A stretch of DNA of 64,000 nucleotides from NCBI RefSeq assembly GCF_001424425.1, contig NZ_LMPT01000002.1, forward strand, positions 1-64,000, in the 5' to 3' direction. How positions within the stretch are numbered: the stretch's first letter is position 1; each line of letters opens with the position of its first letter. This DNA is from Acidovorax sp. Leaf191. GTDB lineage: Bacteria; Pseudomonadota; Gammaproteobacteria; Burkholderiales; Burkholderiaceae_C. The notes under the pieces were generated by a model that had not been told where the DNA came from, did not search any database, and saw nothing but the letters and a program-made list of their open reading frames with translations. This document shows, one piece after another, positions 63,642 to 64,000 of this stretch. The position numbers and the translations under genes are program-made.

Positions 63642-64000
63642 TCAAGCACTCCAGCGGCGCAGCACCAGGCTGGCGTTGGTGCCGCCAAAGCCGAAGCTGT
63701 TGGACAGCACCGTGGTCAGGTCCGCATCGCGGGTCTGCGTGACCAGCGGCATGGAGCCCAGCGCGGGGTCGGGCGTGTCCACGTTGGCCGAGCCGGCGAT
63801 GAAACCCTTGTTCAGCATGATCATGCAGTAGATGGCCTCTTGCACACCCGTGGCGCCCAGCGAGTGGCCGGTGAGCGACTTGGTGGACGAGAACGGCGGC
63901 ACCTTGTCGCCGAACAGCGCCTGCATGGCCCGCACTTCCTGCATGTCGCCCACGGGCGTGGAGGTGCCGTGGGTGTTGATGTAGTCGATGGGCGCATCAA
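63642..64000 (-). CDS. fabB: Beta-ketoacyl-ACP synthase I, C-terminal part (cut by window end)
   Basis: The last 118 residues of a condensing enzyme of fatty-acid synthesis; the 5' part lies beyond the window. The first active-site histidine is in [14 protein letters not shown] and the second in [15 protein letters not shown]. The C-terminal [18 protein letters not shown] is present. Details such as [10 protein letters not shown] and SATK-like [11 protein letters not shown] match FabB (KAS I) better than FabF. In gammaproteobacteria FabB pairs with FabA for unsaturated fatty acids; the upstream neighbour cannot be seen here. Confidence 0.92.
   Translation of the reverse strand, partial: DAPIDYINTHGTSTPVGDMQEVRAMQALFGDKVPPFSSTKSLTGHSLGATGVQEAIYCMIMLNKGFIAGSANVDTPDPALGSMPLVTQTRDADLTTVLSNSFGFGGTNASLVLRRWSA

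Overview
The window is GC-rich chromosomal DNA of a betaproteobacterium, most probably a member of the Comamonadaceae close to Acidovorax. The basis is overall protein character, gene families (SlmA next to ArgB, FadN/FadA/FadE-type beta-oxidation, phasin with an Ala/Lys/Pro tail, FabB) and dispersed intergenic repeats of a kind I associate with that family. No rRNA, tRNA, CRISPR array, insertion sequence or prophage was recognised. The genus is an inference.

Region 1 (241-10652, all minus strand) is a fatty-acid degradation locus. Read in the direction of transcription it holds a TetR regulator with a perfect 14-bp palindrome just upstream, an acyl-CoA dehydrogenase (FadE type), a small secreted DUF2147-like protein, a bifunctional hydroxyacyl-CoA dehydrogenase/enoyl-CoA hydratase (FadN domain order), a hotdog thioesterase, a thiolase (FadA), an alpha/beta hydrolase, a double-hotdog thioesterase and an enoyl-CoA hydratase/isomerase. 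REP-like repeats lie in its gaps.

Region 2 (10937-15051) holds the nucleoid-occlusion regulator SlmA, a TctD/TctE-like two-component pair and ArgB.

Region 3 (15141-27401) is a cell-surface polysaccharide locus. It has a WecA/MraY-type polyisoprenyl-phosphate glycosyltransferase, a GT2 enzyme, a 1263-residue methyltransferase-GT2-GT4 fusion, two membrane acyltransferases, two methyltransferases and a Wzt/Wzm ABC exporter. This is the layout of an ABC-transporter-dependent O-antigen whose chain end may be methylated or acylated. The dTDP-L-rhamnose operon rfbBDAC (44494-47926) could supply one of its sugars.

Region 4 (27540-42264) contains a periplasmic parvulin foldase, a 592-residue exported protein of unknown function, a small lipoprotein and a complete-looking type II secretion operon in the order gspE-F-G-H-I-J-K-L-M-(C-like)-D. 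The prepilin peptidase gspO is not in the window. On the opposite strand next to it is a 639-residue exported or membrane-anchored protein resembling GH42-type glycosidases.

Region 5 (48031-54284) holds a 662-residue two-domain fatty acyl-CoA reductase-like protein, a phasin, a TetR regulator, a TPR protein, type III pantothenate kinase (CoaX) and a BON/LysM protein. Region 6 (54660-64000) is mostly housekeeping: rhodanese, YgjP-type metalloprotease, PlsC-like acyltransferase, GmhB, GlyS, GlyQ, periplasmic asparaginase, a LysR regulator and the 3' end of fabB.

The most notable non-coding signal is a family of GC-rich double-hairpin elements placed within a few bases downstream of four stop codons, always in the sense orientation of the gene. 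One of them has been triplicated as an 83-bp tandem repeat. A second dispersed palindromic family supplies the start codon and first signal-peptide codons of one gene and the stop codon of another.
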